DNA of 64,000 nucleotides from Agelaius tricolor (GCA_023055355.1 JALJCS010000018.1:124001-188000), one strand, 5' to 3'. Shown: positions 23,592-36,765, counted from the stretch's first letter. Made by a program: numbers and translations. The notes: generated by a model not told the origin, from the letters alone.

Positions 23592-25899
23592 AAGAATCAT
23601 TTCATTGTTGGCTGCACAGTTTAGAAGCTTCAAAATAAAAGGCAATTGCAGCATGGCCTCTTCATTTTAGAAAGTTTTCTGGGCCATCAGCTGCTCAACA
23701 TGTAACTTGCACCCACTGAACTGCATTCAGCTTCCTGGAGATACGCACTTTCCCTCAAGATCTAGGTACCATCTTGCACTCGAACGCTTGAAGATCCCAA
23801 ACAGCTTCAAAATGTCCAGCGGCTGCTCTCAAAGAAAAAGTCCTACAACAAAAAGGCAGTGCTGGCCGTAACGGTCCCTTTGCAGTCTGTCAACCAAACG
23901 AAACATACTAGCGATTCTCACGTACTTTCTCAATGATACATATACGTGCATCAGCACATTCTCTCAAAGTGACAGAGACTATCGCTACAGCCAAGCGTTT
24001 TCAGCTGCACTTCTGACTGACAGATGTGCCAGGACAGAAAGCATTTGCCAACCTACCCTCTTTCCTGTGCAAACTGACATTGGCAGCGCAAATATTTTCA
24101 CATTCTTTCATTGTGGCCATGTCCAAAGCAGCTAAAGATCACACAGGTGGAAGTGTCAAGACAGAAGATGTTCTCAAAGTAACTCCTTTTTTTTCTAAAC
24201 AGCTTTTAAACTGCGCACAATGCTTTGTATCTTCTTTCCCACATAGACCTGCCCTCACTTTTTCACACTCACATCTTTGTTGCAAACATCCAGCAGCTGT
24301 TTGCGTAGAAAAAGGCTCTAGAAATAAAAGCGAGACTGGGGCTGCACCTTCTGCCTGCCCTGTGTAAGCCACATCAAGCTCACCAGTGCGCTCTGTCCTT
24401 CCCTTTTCCGCTGCAACTACCATTGTGTTCTCTGGATCTCGGAACCTAAAGGTAGGCACATTTGTTTCCACAGAAGGGCCATAGGTAGCGACACAAATAG
24501 CTCTCACTGAACTTTAATCCTTACCACTGCCACCATGAGTTTGGTTGGTAGGCCAGTAGGAGTCATGCTCCTTTTACAGCTGGTATGCGGCAGCCACCAG
24601 CCCAGTGCTCTTCGACTCTTGTAACCAATCCTGCTTTTACTCTCCCGGAGGGGATTAGGCATCTGTTTCTCACACAGATCATTGTGGCAGCAGCCAACGG
24701 CTCTAGTGCGCTGCTTCTGCCAAAAGACCCTGGGGCCAGGCACTTACCTTCTCAGCACTACGTAGCCCCGTATTCTGCGTCTCTTGTCGTCCAGATCATA
24801 CCGCAAAGCGTTTCACAGAGAAAAAATGTGCCAGGACAACAAGCTTGGCTGAAGTGTACCCCTGAAACTGGTGGAAGTTTGTATTTGCACCACATTCAAG
24901 GGGCAGTCCTCTTTCCTATACAACCTGCAAACGGCTGTCTGTTCGCAGTGCCCTCTGCCCGCTCCTTCTTACCTTGAAGTACCATGCCAAAGAGGGCTCT
25001 GTGCTGAGGTCTCAGAAGAAGAGGGAAGCATATGTGTTTGTAAAGTGGACTATCTGTTAGTCACTTCCCTCTTCAAAGCAGCGTGTTCCATGCCAAGCAG
25101 ACAACAAAGCAACAAAAGATGAGTGTGACTCTGCATTCAAATCCTGCAATCTTCCCAGAAGTGAATTTCTCTCTTCTATAGGACTGACTTGTATGAAGTG
25201 GCGTGGTTGTTTCCTTCCATTAGAAGGGAAACTCATCTAGCCAGGCTTCATCACCCCCTGCATCTTTTGGGGTAGTTCTTGGAAGAAAATAGAGAGCAAC
25301 TTTTCCACTCCACATGATTCATGTTTCATTCTCTTCCTTCTGTACTTCAGGCAACAAGCTATCAATTCCCTACTCTTTCTATGAAAAGGCATGAAGCTAT
25401 TAATTAAATTCCCATAGATATAATAAGGAAACAAAGTCTTTTATGCCTGAAGGGCAGGCCCTTATGGTATGAAAAGTATGGATTGTCAAGGGTGGAAGAA
25501 GATCTGTATGAAAAGGGAGAAAGCCCAGAAGCATGCAGGGATTTTCAGGTATGAAAGGGAAAACGACATTAAATTGTCAAGGGAAAGAAATTGAAAGAGG
25601 CAGGAGGGAGAAGGGAGGCGGAGGAGGCAAATGCTGCCTTTGAGGCAGCTGACACAAGGACCGTCGGCCTCATGAGCAAACAAGAAAACCAAATGAAACT
25701 TCACAGCAATCTCATCCACAACTTAGTGGACAAATGTGCAAACCCATTTCTTCATTTATTATGTGTCTAATATATAGAGAGATGTTCTTCATTCTGACAG
25801 AATTTTCAGGGAGCAAGCTAGTGTAAGGCACCTGGAACCAATGGTGTATTGGAAATGGCCAACATGCAGAACACGCTCCATCCTGAACGCTACCACAGC
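23592..25899. other. Unassigned C/T-rich stretch
   Basis: No supported gene. It contains further instances of the TGCCAGGACA motif at about 24027 and 24828. Open frames (24026-24367, 24585-24977) have no recognisable domain. Confidence 0.35.
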
Positions 25900-26283
25900 A
25901 GAATCACAGGATCATAGAATGGCCGGGGTAGACAAAGACCTTAAAGGCCATCTAGTTCTCTGACATGGGCGGGGACACCTTTTACTTGCTCAGGTTGCTC
26001 AGAGCCCCATCCAGCCTGGCCTTGAACACCAGGTTGGGGTGTCCATAACTTCTCCAGGCTCTCTGTGCCAGTGCTTCACCACCCTCACAGGGAAGAATTT
26101 CTTCCGAGTATCTAATTTCAACCTGCCCTCTTTCATTTTGAAGCCATTGCCCATTGTCCTGTCTCCAGAGTTGCTCATGAAGAGTCCCTCTCCTGCTTCC
26201 CTTCAGATATTGGAAGGTGTTGTGAGGTCTCCATGCAACCTTCTCTTCACCAGGCTAAACAGCCCTCATTCTCTCAGCCTGTG
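25900..26283 (-). mobile_element. CR1 LINE 3' fragment, minus strand
   Basis: Begins with GAATCACAGGATCATAGAAT, the reverse complement of a CR1 3' end, and continues through CR1 phrases such as CCCCATCCAGCCTGGCCTTG, GAAGAATTTCTTCC and CTTCACCAGGCTAAACAGCC to CTCTCAGCCTGTG, where an LTR has inserted. CR1 similarity does not resume after the LTR, so the 5' truncation lies at about the same point. Confidence 0.9.
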
Positions 26284-27487
26284 TGTCATGGCTTGACACT
26301 GGGACAATGCCAGTGCCCCCATGAGTATACTCTCTCCCTGGTTTCTGCTGGGAGATGTGACCAGGAATAAGCAAAGCAGGCTCCCACTTAGGAAAAAAAA
26401 AAAAAATTATTAACTAAACTACAAGGGAAAGGAAAAAAAAAAAAGAAACACACAAGGAAAATGAAAACTTCACAAATACATCTCCTCCTCCTCCTCCCCA
26501 AATTCCCAATACAATACATCCCCCAAATCATCGACTCTTGGTCCAGCACCACCCTTCAGAATACTCAATCCTCAGTTCATCAAGAGGAGAAGAAGTCCTT
26601 CTTGTGCCAATGGTGACCTCTTCCTTTCATGTCCACTGCTCTCACCACTGAACACAGACCAGAGCTGCTTCTAGGGTCGACTTTTAAGGATGCTTCGTCC
26701 CACTGCAAAAAGGCACAGTCTCAACTTTGGGACATCTGTCCCCCCCATATTTTTCACCCCCTGGGGCCGAGGGGTACCCACACCGAACCCTCTTGGTCCT
26801 GAGGCATTGCCTCCCCCTAGAATGCAGTCCCTGTATCACAAGGAAACATGGCTCTGTCCATGGCTACACACAGAGTCCAGCATAAGCTACTCCATCATCT
26901 CTTCCACCTGCCTTCTTCTCTATTTCTCTCATGGCCCATTTCCTCTTATCTCCTCTATATCTCTCTTCTCATTCAACTCCAGGAGGATTAGCATTTTTCC
27001 ATCATCCAAGAAAAGGGTTAAAAATCTGAGGCTCTGTCTGTCCAGAACTCCCATGGCTGCCCTGCCAGGCACCTTCTTGCACTCCCCTCTTCTCCTTCTC
27101 GCCCGGCCAAGAACAGGCACCAGCTCTCTCTCTATCTCTCCTGGGGGGGCGGGGGTGGGGATGGCTGCCCGATGCCTCTCAGTGCTCCTCCACCCTTCCA
27201 TCCTGCAGGGGCCTTCACCTCCCTTCTGGCCAGGGACCCAGCCTACCTCACCGGGCTGGGTGGCTTCCCCTGCCCCGCCCAGCCCGCAGCCAGGCAGGGG
27301 AGATCTGAACCTTTCCCTGACCGGAACCCAAGAGAGCCTCCCAGGGGAGAGCCCTGCTTTTAACCCCGTGTTCTCAGAGGCGCATCCAATGTCCCAATGG
27401 CCACATTAGGTGCCAATATTAAAATCTGAACATCCATTGGCCTAACCACAGCATCCCAGAAAACACATTTCCTGTCAAACCACCACA
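26284..27487 (-). mobile_element. Solo LTR with perfect 5-bp duplication, family B
   Basis: A 1204-bp element with ends TGTCATGGCTTGACA and TGTCAAACCACCACA, which are imperfect inverted repeats of each other, flanked by CTGTG on both sides (26279-26283 and 27488-27492). The 239-codon open frame at 26690-27409 lies entirely inside it and is not a gene. The minus orientation is inferred from a degraded TTTATTAACT-like signal near the left end, by analogy with the other LTRs here, and is uncertain. Confidence 0.85.
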
Positions 27488-27492
27488 CTGTG

Positions 27493-29125
27493 GGATATGC
27501 TCTTGTCCTGAATACTGAACTGCAGTATTGTCTGATGATTTTTTGAATCCTTTGAAGGCATTTTGAATTCTTTTTCAGCCTTAAATTAGACTAAATAGCT
27601 TTGATTTGTGGGTATTGAGAACCAGAAATCACTGCCCTGGCTTGCCTTTTTTACAGCTCCTTTCCATGGGAGACTGCAAACGTCACAGCTGGTGAGACAG
27701 TGGGCACACCATCATTCTGAAAGAGCTTTGCACAGTAAACATAGAGGAGGATTAAATATTGAAATGCAGATGACAGGAGCTGCCCAATGGACTCTGCTGG
27801 TGGAAATCAAATACTAGTCTAGTCTTTTGAATGCAAATAATTCCTCCCAATGAGGCCAGACAGGCTTGTTTGCCTTTGAATCTGAGCATGTGGACAGTAG
27901 TGGATGGTCTACAGGTTGAAAACAGTGTAGATACTTCTCCTTTTTTTCAATAGTGGCTCAGAAACTGAAAAGGCAGCTACAAAATGGTAAATATATCCCT
28001 ACAGATTCAAAAATGGTTGTTCTTAAGTTGCATCTCCACCATAACAACAAATTGTTAGAACTAAAATACAGATGGGAATTTTATAGCTTCTCAGAAATGA
28101 AGCAGGAATTGGCCAATGGGCCTTAGCAGTAGCTACAAGTTTTTCAGCATGAGGCATCTCAAAAGTATTTTAACCGTACAGAACTTTTCTGTACTTTTGG
28201 CCTTTTATCTCAAGGATGCATCAAAAAAAAAAAAGGAAAAAAACCCCAAGAAAAATAAAAAAGAACAAACCCTAGCAAATATATATATATATATATTACA
28301 TGACTAAGATAATAAGCAGAATCAGTAACATATATAGAAACAGAACCCAATGTTTTTAACTTTCAACCTTGTCTTCTCAACACACTCTCGAAAATGGAAT
28401 TGTTTCCCTATCTGCCTTGAAACATTTTGGAGCAAAAAACACTCTAAGGTCCTGATAGGTGTTTTGGTCAAAAATCCCTTCTTCTGGTTTTCTGTCCAGA
28501 AGCAGAGTAATGGAGGGGAAAGCTGGTAGCTGGCCAAAGGAGGTAGGAAGAGTAATCATCATCCACAACACTGGGGCTAAAGAAATTTCCACAGAAAATT
28601 ACCTGCCTTATTACTTGTTCATGTGGTGGGTTGAAAGCTCAGAATCTGTTTCCATGTTTCCCATCCCTTGAATGTTCTATTTCACAGAATTCGAGCCCCT
28701 CAAACTTCAGTCCTGCCAGAACAGCCTGCCACGTGCTGTCATAGGGGATCTGCTGATGCCCACTGACTCTTACCAGTCTAGTGCTCGTCACTGTTGCAGA
28801 TCAAGAACTACTGAATAGTTCTGATGAATGCTCTTAGAGTGGTTGAAAACAAGGAAAGAATGACTAGACATTTGTATGATCAAATCCCCTGATGGAATAA
28901 AAACATGCCAGGACAACAAGCTTAATAAATGTATTCATTGTCATACGAAGGGAGATGAAGGGTCCAAAAGATTACTTGCATACTTACTGTTCTAAATCCC
29001 TTGTTATCTGGTAAATTGCAAAGGATGCCCGGCTTTCACCAAAATGCAAATCAGATCAAAATGTGAAGCCTTACACTTTACTGGATATAAAACTTCATCA
29101 TCCATTTTTAAATCTTAGAGATTGC
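27493..29125. other. AT-rich stretch, no recognised gene
   Basis: Contains a short (AT)n at 28279-28297, A-rich runs around 28225-28260, and one further TGCCAGGACA motif at about 28906. Nothing else could be supported. Confidence 0.45.
28279..28297. repeat. (AT)n microsatellite
   Basis: About nine AT dinucleotides. Confidence 0.9.
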
Positions 29126-29130
29126 GACGT

Positions 29131-29731
29131 TGTCCTGGTTTAGGGCAAATTTGGAGGAGAATTTCCAAATTAGGGCCCCCTCCCCGCAACTGGTTCGGGA
29201 AGGATTCCTCAGAGAGAAGTGGAACGAACCTGTTTATTTAATAGGCACAGCACCCCCCAGCACGCAAAAGGAACAATTCCGGATGACACCGCTCTGAAAA
29301 AGATGACAAATTCAGAAAGTCTCTCTTGGGGGGGTGCTCACTCTCTTCTCAGTCCCTCCAGCGCTGGGCCAGCTGCTGCAGGCCACAAGGTGCAAACTCT
29401 CGGTGCTTCCCAGGTCCCAGTCCGGAGCAGGTTCAAAATGGTCAGTAAAAGGAAAGGAGAAATGGTCCAGGAAGAAATTTGGACAGTTTAGCTAAACTAG
29501 CTAATGAGCAAAAGCAAGCAGAAGCGAAGCAAGCAAGAGTGAGAGAGAGCAAAGCGAAAAGCAAAAGCAGCAAAAGCAAAAGCTGCAGTCTCTGTGTCCC
29601 GCCAGGCTGATAAGAAAACCAAAACAAAACATTCCCTCTTCAGAGCCAGTCTTAAAGGTACAGAACATAATATCCAACATTCACAGAACACATGAATGGG
29701 GATACAAGCATCATAACGTCACCCTAGGACA
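29131..29731 (-). mobile_element. Solo LTR, family A, short form
   Basis: A 601-bp element. On the minus strand it opens TGTCCTAGGGTGACG and closes CTAAACCAGGACA. The flanks GACGT (29126-29130) and GATGT (29732-29736) differ by one C-to-T change at a CpG, so they are best read as one duplicated 5-bp target that has decayed. The sense strand carries AATAAA (TTTATT at about 29230 on plus). GCAAAAGC-type simple repeats occupy about 29505-29585. Confidence 0.85.
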
Positions 29732-29736
29732 GATGT

Positions 29737-31640
29737 ATTTCCTATTAATACCTTAATATTAATAAGGTTTAGAGCTGGAATTCAGAGGGAAAAGAAAGCT
29801 ATTTTGAATTCATTCTATTCAATCATCTTGTCTGGACTGTCTCTTCCTGCTTTTCACTTCTGAAACTCTGTATGAAAGGCATAGAGTTCTGGATTAATTC
29901 TTTTCAACAGTTTCCCCTGTTATTCTTCTTTCAAGGCAAACCTGAAAAATCCACACTTTCTTTCCCAACCACTTCTAAAATTCCATTGAGAAGCAAAAAA
30001 AAACCCCATCAAACAACTAAATCTCTGCTCCAATTTGTAGGAAAAAACCCCATGCCATTAACTGCTTTCCTAACATTTTCTTTCTCTTGTATTAATATGG
30101 CAACCTTTTCTTGCTTTTATAGATTAGAACCAAATTTTTAAAACTATAAGGAAACACAGGTTTACTGTAGCTGATTCTGAGATACAGTAGTCCAGCAAGG
30201 AGTTCAGACCTCAAAAGAAGAGTCTGTACAACAAGATTCAGCACAACGTTGAGACATATTAGCTATTGTTCAAGAAAAGCCGCCAAAATGAAACTGCTTA
30301 GACTTCTATACTATCATGGGTGCCTGCTTCCAGAACCTGACCTAAGTTGCTGGAAACTAGCTGCAATATGACTGCAAACAATGCTGTGAATGTAGGACAT
30401 TGTTATTCTTCTCTTCCATTGAAAACCACAAGTGGAGTTGTGTCATTTTCTTAAAAATTCTCTATTTCCTTCCAAACTGGTAAAATGATGATAAATAAAG
30501 TGTTCTGTTCATACAGTTTTAATCTAATAATGTTCAAAATGAAAAACAAAAAAAATTCATTCAGATATGGTCTGCAATAATACAGCCGAGAGAAGATGAA
30601 CCAGTCTGGCCTACAAAATAAAGTGAAGCAGAATTTGGGAATTTGGAACACCTTACGATGTAATATTTAAAGAAAAAAAAGAAATAAAATGTAACCTACC
30701 CAAACTCAATCAGTGATGCACCGACAGAGACAAAAGAACTCATTACTACTACTATTTCTTTCATTCTCAGACAAGAAGTTAAATTATCCTCTTGAATGCA
30801 CGGAAGATTGTTGCGAAAGACAGCAGCCTTCTTCTTTACAACATATTCTTCAGAACTCCAGGAGACAAATCATTAGAGCTATGAGGCTCTTTCTCTCTGT
30901 AAAACTTCCAGAGCATAGCCACTATTATATTCCTTTAGAGATCCTCACCGCCCTGGGCGACTGGTGGATAGTCTACAGCTCCAGTACATCAGCCAGACGC
31001 TCTGCCTTATTTAGCATGGCTACTGCAGCAAGGACATCATCTCTACTGGCTTTCTATCCAAAATATATGCAAGGCACAACAAAGAATATACCCAAAACAC
31101 TGAGCACAGCCTATGGCCTTCAAAACAAAAATCTCACGATGGCAATACTGGATCTTCTGATCCAAACCATCGGGAAACATCTCTTTAGAGGCGAAAAAAG
31201 CTCCTGTTGATTGTACAAAAACTAGTTATGTAAACCAGAGTTGCATGACCCAGTATTTCTATTGAACTGGAACTATTTTGATCAATATTATGGATCCATT
31301 TCTTTTCAGGGCATTTGGTAAAAAATGTAAAGTATAGTTTAAAAGGAATTATTGGATGCGTACTAAGTACTAGGGATTAGTTAAGGTGTTGGTTCTGCAT
31401 GGCTTGGTTTTTGGTGGGGAGGGAAGAAGCCAGCCACAGAAGTGAATCTTTTGTGAAAAGCTCCTAGAAGCGTCCTCCATGCCTGGCAAAGTGAATCCCT
31501 GCTTGGCACTAAGAACAGACATGCTGCTAAGCCAATTAGACAAGCAGTAATATATGTAAGAAGGAAATCAAAACTGCGGCCAGTTAACTTTTAAGTTTGC
31601 TAATTTTTTGGTTGGCACCTCTTCTGGTTTGAAAGCAAAA
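29737..31640. other. AT-rich stretch, one open frame of note
   Basis: No LINE or LTR that I could recognise. It holds the 165-codon frame described separately at 30713-31210. Confidence 0.4.
30713..31210 (+). other. Unrecognised 165-codon open frame
   Basis: The longest open frame on the plus strand outside repeats. About 55 bp into it is a pyrimidine tract ending TTTCATTCTCAG (about 30759-30770), which would make a good splice acceptor, so part of the frame could be an exon. The residues after that point include Cys pairs (ECTEDCC) and SLQHILQNSRRQIIRA. I do not recognise a family. A SOCS-box-like reading was considered, but the match is too weak. It could equally be a chance frame. Confidence 0.2.
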
Positions 31641-32273
31641 CCAGCAAGAGATGCTGTTGCTGTTGCAGTGTGTGTTTTTGATTGTAATGCAGTTTGAGTA
31701 GTCAGTTTGATAATACTTCCTGTTTTGTGCTGTTGGAGCATATTTTATTATTAAGGGATTGCTCCTTTCCCCCCATGTTGTTAGTTTTTGCCCTAGTTGT
31801 CCATCTCCCCAAAGACCTGCCCTTTTCTTCCCTTTTCCTCCTCCCACTGAATGTCAATCCCTCCCCAAGCCTGCCCCTTTCTCTAGAAACTTCCCTATCA
31901 ATTTTATAGTCTTCAAAACCCCATTGGTTTGTTTAAGTTATTCTCCTCCCCTGTAGTCCCCTATTGGTTTAAACATTGTATTCCCCGCCTTGTGGTCCAC
32001 CCCCAGTTGCTCCCAGTGTGTTAAAGATTGTATCCTCCTCGGGGACCTCTCCCCATTTCTAAGTTGATGTATGCATTTGAGTCAGTGTCTTTGTGTCCCT
32101 GACCCTCCAGGGAAGAAACTCCTTTGGAAAACATACAGAAGACCTCTCCCTGTTCCTTGTCCCTGCCCTCGGCGCAGTCCTATCCCCAATGCAGTCCACC
32201 TGTGCCATAGAGCAGCTGTGCCCTACAGCTGCACCCTGGATTCGACAGCTTTCTGGGGGCAGCCCACTCTGGC
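31641..32273 (+). other. CCAAT-rich segment, possibly LTR-derived
   Basis: C/T-rich sequence with repeated CCATTGGTTTG/CCTATTGGTTT elements (about 31921 and 31962) and A-poor spacing, typical of an LTR promoter region. It directly abuts the minus-strand LTR candidate that begins at 32274. No edges or target duplication could be fixed, so the assignment is tentative. Confidence 0.3.
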
Positions 32274-32830
32274 TGTTGGTGTCAGGAGCTAGTCGGTCTG
32301 AAGAAATCCAGCATGGCAGCAAGACTCCAAGTCAGAAATACAATTTATTAGGAAAAGGGGAAAACCCAAATACATGCAATAATACAAAAGAAAAACCACG
32401 GACAGAATACAACCTGTCACCCTGCTAGTTAGGGTGGTGCCAGCAGTCCGGATGAAATGGCCTTGTTGAAGTGGTGATCCTGTAGAAACCATCTGGTAGC
32501 TCTTGTCCTCTGAAGACCAGTGGGTGAGGGTGGCCGTTCTTCTAGGAAGCCAGTGGAAAGACTGCTTGTGGTGTCCCAAAACTCAGATTATATCCAGCTG
32601 GGGATGCTTAGCTCCTGCCCCCTGGGCAGAGCATCTTGCAATGGGCTCAAATTGTTCTGAGTCATGCGGTGGTTCCTTGATTACCCTTTAAACAGAAATG
32701 GCTCCTGGAGGCAGTCATCTCTGAATCATGTGGCAAGACATGGATGGCCCCGTTAAGAGATAAGGAGATAAGGAAAAAAACGATGCCCCTCCCGGTTTCA
32801 GCAGCTCTTGAGGTTGGGAGCAGAATACAT
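32274..32830 (-). mobile_element. Candidate ERV LTR, minus strand, family G
   Basis: Starts TGTTGGTGTCAGGAGC, so the sense (minus) strand would end GACACCAACA. A TTTATT on plus at about 32342 gives AATAAA about 70 bp from that end on the sense strand, as expected for an LTR. The right edge is not clear and no target-site duplication was found. Confidence 0.4.
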
Positions 32831-34435
32831 TTTTATGTTGTAGCCTAGGACAATACAGGATGAATGCTTTTGCATTTGCAGGAAGTTTGTGTGGATTTGA
32901 AAAGCATCCTTATAGCAGAGGCACAAAAGTATTCTCCTGTCCTTTTAAATCATCTTCAAACCAAGCAATTCTCACAATAAGGTAGCGCATGAATGACTTG
33001 CAAGTGAGTTGAAGAAACACGGCAAAGATAAGTAGTGTTCAACTGCAGAGAATCATTTAGGGACACCATATATACCTTTATATTTTAAATCAGGAAGCAT
33101 GGATGGACCGTTTTTTTCCCCTTAGTTGACTACAGAACCAGCGGTCCCTTGCGGGAGGGTGTTTGGATTCAAGATGACACTGGCAGCTAAGAGCATGGCT
33201 ACATAGAAGGTGCTACTTTGAGACCAGAACATTCAACTACTTCAAGGCAGATAGGAGAATAGCTGACTAGTGACAGCTCTGAGCAGAAGAGTCTGTGGCT
33301 TATCCTGTGGGACCAATAGTAAGACATTTCAATTGAAAAACCCCATTCATTTCCAAGGAGCAAACATCAGTAAAAATAAAAGGTCAAGTAAAGACACCCT
33401 AGTGCTCTTCTTATCAGAAGCATGTTCCTCCATATGAGAGTATTTAGGAAAGGACAGTCCATTCATAAAGAAAGGTGTGCCAGTTAGAAAACCTGTAGAA
33501 CACTACAAGACAAACTCACACAATATACATCCTCAAATGCAAAATGAAGAAATAATCATTTCAAGCTTGCGTGGAATTAATTGCATTTTATTTGTTCTTT
33601 TCATTTCAGCTGCTCTCAAGTTATTTTTTAAGACTGAATTTTATGAATTCAGCAAAGCTCTCTTTTTGAATGTCTGCATACCCCTATAAAACACTGAGGT
33701 GACAAAGAGAACGGCAGTGGAAGGAAACCTGGTCCACCTCCCCCTCCTTGAAGCTTTAGGCCAGCGAGTGATTAGAATTTAGTCACTTCATTTGCTTTAC
33801 CAAGAGAGAATGTTTTCCAGCCTTTATCTTTCCTTTTGGAGCTGATTCCCTTTGTAGTCATAACTTCTTGACTCAGTTGGTGAGAAACAATGGCATTACA
33901 GCCGTGGATGTTAAAGTGCACTGATGGGAAATGAAGTTTTCATCTTCAGGTCCTTGCTTCAGTAAATATTCCAAATTCATCAGAAAGAAAGTTCCCAGAC
34001 CAGTAATCCCCACTCAAGTGACCTAATTCAAATAGTCTGTAGGCATAAGAGGCATCAAGCAGGTGCTGTCATCTGTTAGGGGAATAGCCAGCCAGTACAT
34101 GATTGTCTAGTTAGGCGGCAACAATTTTGGAAAGAATTTAGTTTTTTTGTATTGCAAGTGAATGGTCAATACATTTTATTAGTGGATACGGGTAAAAGAA
34201 TGTCTTCTGCATCCTTTCAGAGGGGAAGCTTCCCTAGATCTAAAGCTGCTCAGCTCCACGATAGGATGCTTTGTCTGAAAAGGGAACTCAAGTCTTTGTC
34301 CTTTTGGATTGCTTCCATAGTTTTTCACTCACTCTTCAGGTACCTGTTAATATGTTCTGTTATCCCTTGCAAACTTTTATGGGCATAGTCGCTGAATTGG
34401 TACGTATTCCATGAAGTCCACAGGCCCTGTTGAGA
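32831..34435. other. Stretch with no recognised feature
   Basis: AT-rich and without supported exons or mobile elements. Confidence 0.4.
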
Positions 34436-34439
34436 TGCA

Positions 34440-35148
34440 GCCACAGGTCTCAAGGGTGTTAGCAGATGTTATTCTGAGGCCACTCCTAATGATGTTTGAT
34501 GGATCATAGTGACTGAGGAAAGTGCCCAAAGAGTGGATGAAAGCAAATGTCACCCATCTTGGAAAAAGGCAACTAGGAGGACTTGGAAAAGTACAAGCCA
34601 GCCAGCCAGCGTCATTTTTATCCCCAGGAAGTTGATGGAGCAGCTATTGCTGGAAAGCATTGCCAGGCACATGAAGGAGGACAAAATAACCTAGTCAGCA
34701 TGGATTTACCAGGGGAACTTGATGCTGAACAACTTTTTAAACTCCTCTGATGAATCAACTTGCCCGGTAGATGAAGGGAATATTGTCTGCCTGGGCTTCA
34801 GGAAGGTTTTGGACATTTATCTACGTGGCAGCACACAGACATCCCAGAAGTGTGCAAAGAGGAGGGAACCAGTGTCTTTTCAAGGATGCTCAGTGAAAAG
34901 ACAAGAGGCAGTAGGCACACACTGAAATACAGGAGATTGCCTCTGCACATCACCAAATGATTTTTTACTGTGAGGGCGACTGAACCACGGCACAGACTGC
35001 CCAGAAAGATGGTGGAGCCTGGATCTTTGAAGACATTAAAAGTACACCCAGATATAATCCTGGGCAAGAGGCTCTAGGTATCCTGGTTTAAGCAGGGGGG
35101 TTGGACCTGGTGAGCCCCACTGACGCCTTCCACTCTCGTTCATTCTGT
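34440..35148 (+). mobile_element. CR1 LINE fragment, plus strand
   Basis: Carries CR1 ORF2-type sequence (GTTAGCAGATGTTATTCTGA, AGTCAGCATGGATTTACCAG at about 34695, CTGCCTGGGCTTCAGGAAGG at about 34787) and then, after an internal deletion, the 3' region (TTTTTTACTGTGAGGGCGAC and GGGTTGGACCTGG). It ends CATTCTGTG near 35148. The frames are broken throughout. Confidence 0.85.
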
Positions 35149-36629
35149 GCTAGTGAATTCTCTTAGAGATGCATTTCAAGCACTGGCATGACAAAGGTCT
35201 GTGCAGAGAGAGATCCAAATGGACATGGGATCTAAGTTCCTTAAGTAGTGCTCAAGAAGAATGCAAAACTCTGGGATAAGTGTCTCTTCCATAACTGAAT
35301 CCCTTTCACGGGAAAATTCCCCAGCTATAGAAAGATCTTCTGATAGGCATGCTTAAGACTGACACTGGCTGAGCAAATTTCTCCCTATGTGTGTTTAAGA
35401 CCAATTAGGATCTTCACCAAGAGTGTTGTCAACATAGTCACAGAATGTATATTGTTAAGAAGGGACAACTTACATCAGAATGGCAAATATTGGTCCACAA
35501 AATGTATTAATGTATGGGAACTATCTACTTGGGTTGAAAATAAAAAGAAAGAGTTAGTCTTTATTTATCAATTCCATCGCAATATTGATGAGGTAAGAAA
35601 AAGACCTTAGTCCTTAACCTTCTTAACTCAAGCAAAGATTTTTAAAAATTCCTTGTAAAAAATGTATCCTAATTATCAGACTATGAAACAATTTTAGTTG
35701 GGAAAAAAGTTCCAGAATTGTGTAGATAGTGGTAAAGAAGCCAAGAAAATAGGTAAGAAACAAAAAGAGAGCAAAAGAGTCAGCTTCAGTCTGCAAGCTC
35801 GTTCTAGAAGTAATCTGCTAGAAAAAGGAACCCCCAGTTGAATTTCCAATGTATTCATGCACTTGATTCAGTAACTAGTCAATGTAAAAACCAATCCTTT
35901 TGTACAACTTCTCCCAGCAACAAAAACCCCAACAGCTTGACACCACCATCATGCCTGTCCCAGATGTATTTTAAAAGAAATTATCCTTTCTTGAAACTCT
36001 ATTTGCATAAAAGTTGCAAGACATTGGAGGGATTCTCCACATTCTCATTTCTCCATGTGGCTTGAAAGTCTATTTGATAAAATATGCAACAAAGCAGATG
36101 ATTTATAAGGTAGGGTAAAATGGATGATTTGGGAATTGATCTCTTGTTGATATTAAACTCATAACTCACAGAGAGTTCATATCCACTCTCTGTGAAGTTT
36201 CTAAAAGAAATGATGGAGCTGAGGCATGAATCTGCCACAACAAGTGTTAAGCAAAGATACACACTCCCCTTCACATGCCCCCCTTCCACACACACCTAGG
36301 CCCACACAGAGGTCAGCATAGCAGATGATGAACACCTTCTTTGGCACTTCATGAAATCCTAACATGAGGAAGTGTTGAAATACAGAGATTTTGTCCCGTG
36401 TAGAAACCCATCCCATGTATTTTATGCTGTAATTCTTCTCTCTTTTAAAATTTGCTATCTTCTGCATAGTTTTCATTAACCTGTTACAGTAGTGAAAATC
36501 ACAGATCAAGGTAATTTTGTAACACTTTGATTTTACCCCAAGAGCTGAGGGAAAACTTGCTCCTATACTTCAATCTGAGTTTCTTCTAGATTCAAACTTT
36601 GTTTCTCTACCAATCAAGAGTCTCCTGTG
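35149..36629. other. Stretch with no recognised feature
   Basis: AT-rich sequence without supported genes or mobile elements. Confidence 0.4.
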
Positions 36630-36765
36630 TTGCTGCTCAAAGCCCCATCCAACCTGACCTTAAATACTTTCAGGGATGGGACACCCACTACTTCTCTGGG
36701 CAACCTGTTCCAGTGTTCCAGCACCCCCACAGTAAAAAAAGTCTTCCTTTCATCTAATATGTGTC
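36630..36765 (-). mobile_element. CR1 LINE short fragment, minus strand
   Basis: Contains the reverse complement of CR1 phrases: CAAAGCCCCATCCAACCTGA, CAGGGATGGGACACCCAC, TCTGGGCAACCTGTTCCAGT and a CCCCCACAGTAAAAAA-type stretch. Neither end is complete. Confidence 0.8.

Noticed and set aside
26690..27409. 239-codon open frame
   Set aside because: Lies completely inside a solo LTR bounded by a perfect CTGTG duplication, and the peptide is Pro/Ser/Leu-rich without a domain.
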